DNA from: RBG-13-51-18 sp050014095 | GTDB lineage: Bacteria > Chloroflexota > Dehalococcoidia > Dehalococcoidales > RBG-16-60-22 | Length of the DNA stretch: 32,897 nucleotides | Direction: 5' to 3' | Assembly: GCA_050014095.1 (NCBI GenBank) | Contig: JBEKDZ010000008.1 | Span: 1 to 32,897 of the forward strand | Shown here: positions 32,685-32,897 of the stretch, piece by piece | Position numbering within the stretch: the stretch's first letter is position 1 | How the letters are laid out: each line of letters begins with the position of its first letter | Notes under the pieces: generated by a model | Databases searched by the model: none | Told to the model about the DNA's origin: nothing | Seen by the model: only the letters and a program-made list of their open reading frames with translations | Made by a program: the position numbers and the translations under genes

Positions 32685-32897
32685 CTACCAAATGCCCGGC
32701 ACCAACCGATATCGCACTTGCGCGGCGTATTCCTTGTATCCAGTGAGTTCCTCCCGAAGCGCGCGGTCTTCCAACGCCGTGCGCAGGAGAATCAGCAACG
32801 CGCACGCCAATCCGGTCAGGCCGGCCCACCAGGATCCGAGCACAATCGGCGAACCAAGAAATTGCAGGATCATGCCCGCGTTGGCCGGATGACGGAC
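32685..32897 (-). CDS. Isoprenylcysteine carboxyl methyltransferase-like membrane protein (C-terminal part, runs off window)
   Basis: The frame enters from the window edge with VRHPANAGMILQFLG, the RHP-x-x-x-G motif of ICMT/PEMT-type membrane methyltransferases. A hydrophobic helix follows (WWAGLTGLACALLILL). The end carries LEDRALREELTGYKEYAAQV and RLVPGIW, the usual LxxEF-like tail of this family. The real start lies outside the window, and the internal Met at 32873 is not it. The function would be SAM-dependent methylation at the membrane, substrate unknown. It is not obviously linked to the polysaccharide genes. Confidence 0.82.
   Translation of the reverse strand, partial: VRHPANAGMILQFLGSPIVLGSWWAGLTGLACALLILLRTALEDRALREELTGYKEYAAQVRYRLVPGIW

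Noticed and set aside
1..32897. CRISPR arrays, tRNA or rRNA genes
   Set aside because: No regularly spaced direct repeats, tRNA-like cloverleaf with CCA-type context, or rRNA-like conserved sequence was noticed when reading both strands.

Overview
The window is a surface-polysaccharide (O-antigen, capsule or exopolysaccharide type) biosynthesis and export locus of a bacterium. The gene repertoire is typical of such loci: many GT2 and GT4 glycosyltransferases, nucleotide-sugar enzymes, methyltransferases, an ABC exporter, a Wzx-type flippase and a polyprenyl-phosphate sugar-1-phosphate transferase. Base composition is mixed: mostly about half G+C, with one strongly AT-rich block at about 20.3-23.2 kb. 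No rRNA, tRNA or informational gene fixes the taxon. The protein flavour and the REP-like 'cattgcgag/cattccgagg' repeats would fit a Chloroflexota (Anaerolineae-like) genome, but that is a guess.

Layout. From 25.7 kb down to base 1 everything lies on the minus strand, in one long, tightly packed array. Many junctions overlap by ATGA, GTGA or TAATG, which suggests translational coupling. In transcription order it contains a NusG-family antiterminator paralogue, a structured leader of about 330 nt, wzm, wzt, a GT4-exostosin fusion and a glycosyltransferase-methyltransferase fusion. Then come a WbpD/WbpE/WbpB-like trio (acetyltransferase, aminotransferase, dehydrogenase), a run of glycosyltransferases and methyltransferases, and a block of nucleotide-sugar SDR enzymes. 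That block has an RmlD-like reductase, a truncated CapE copy, a 4-epimerase, a truncated RmlD copy, intact CapE and a UDP-GlcNAc 2-epimerase. Two more glycosyltransferases follow, the last cut by the window edge. From 26.87 to 32.13 kb a second, plus-strand unit carries a GT4, a WecG/TagA/CpsF (GT26) enzyme, a WcaJ/WbaP-like initiating transferase, an APS-kinase remnant and a flippase. The 1.2 kb between the two units holds a MITE-like element with 19-bp perfect terminal inverted repeats. Past 32.13 kb lie a REP-like repeat with a long perfect hairpin, a RimM C-terminal fragment and the C-terminal end of an isoprenylcysteine-methyltransferase-like gene, both on the minus strand.

How it may work. 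The plus-strand initiating transferase would load the first sugar phosphate on undecaprenyl phosphate, and GT26 and GT4 would extend it. The minus-strand genes would make amino-sugar donors (an L-FucNAc/L-QuiNAc type sugar and a 2,3-diamino sugar), assemble and methylate the chain, and export it by Wzm/Wzt. The C-terminal domain of Wzt probably recognises the finished chain.

The strongest unusual signals are four. (1) A recombination scar in which two divergent rmlD-capE modules flank a 4-epimerase, leaving one truncated copy of each gene. (2) A composition break inside wzt: its substrate-recognition domain and the adjoining GT4-exostosin gene share an AT-rich composition unlike the ATPase domain, suggesting a transferred export-specificity module. 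(3) The antiterminator paralogue with RNA-hairpin-rich sequence at and after its stop codon, heading an operon of about 25 kb. (4) Two fusion enzymes beside the exporter. I see no wholly unknown system. The best candidate for something undescribed is the Wzt recognition domain plus GT4-exostosin plus GT-methyltransferase cassette, as a possible chain-capping and export module.
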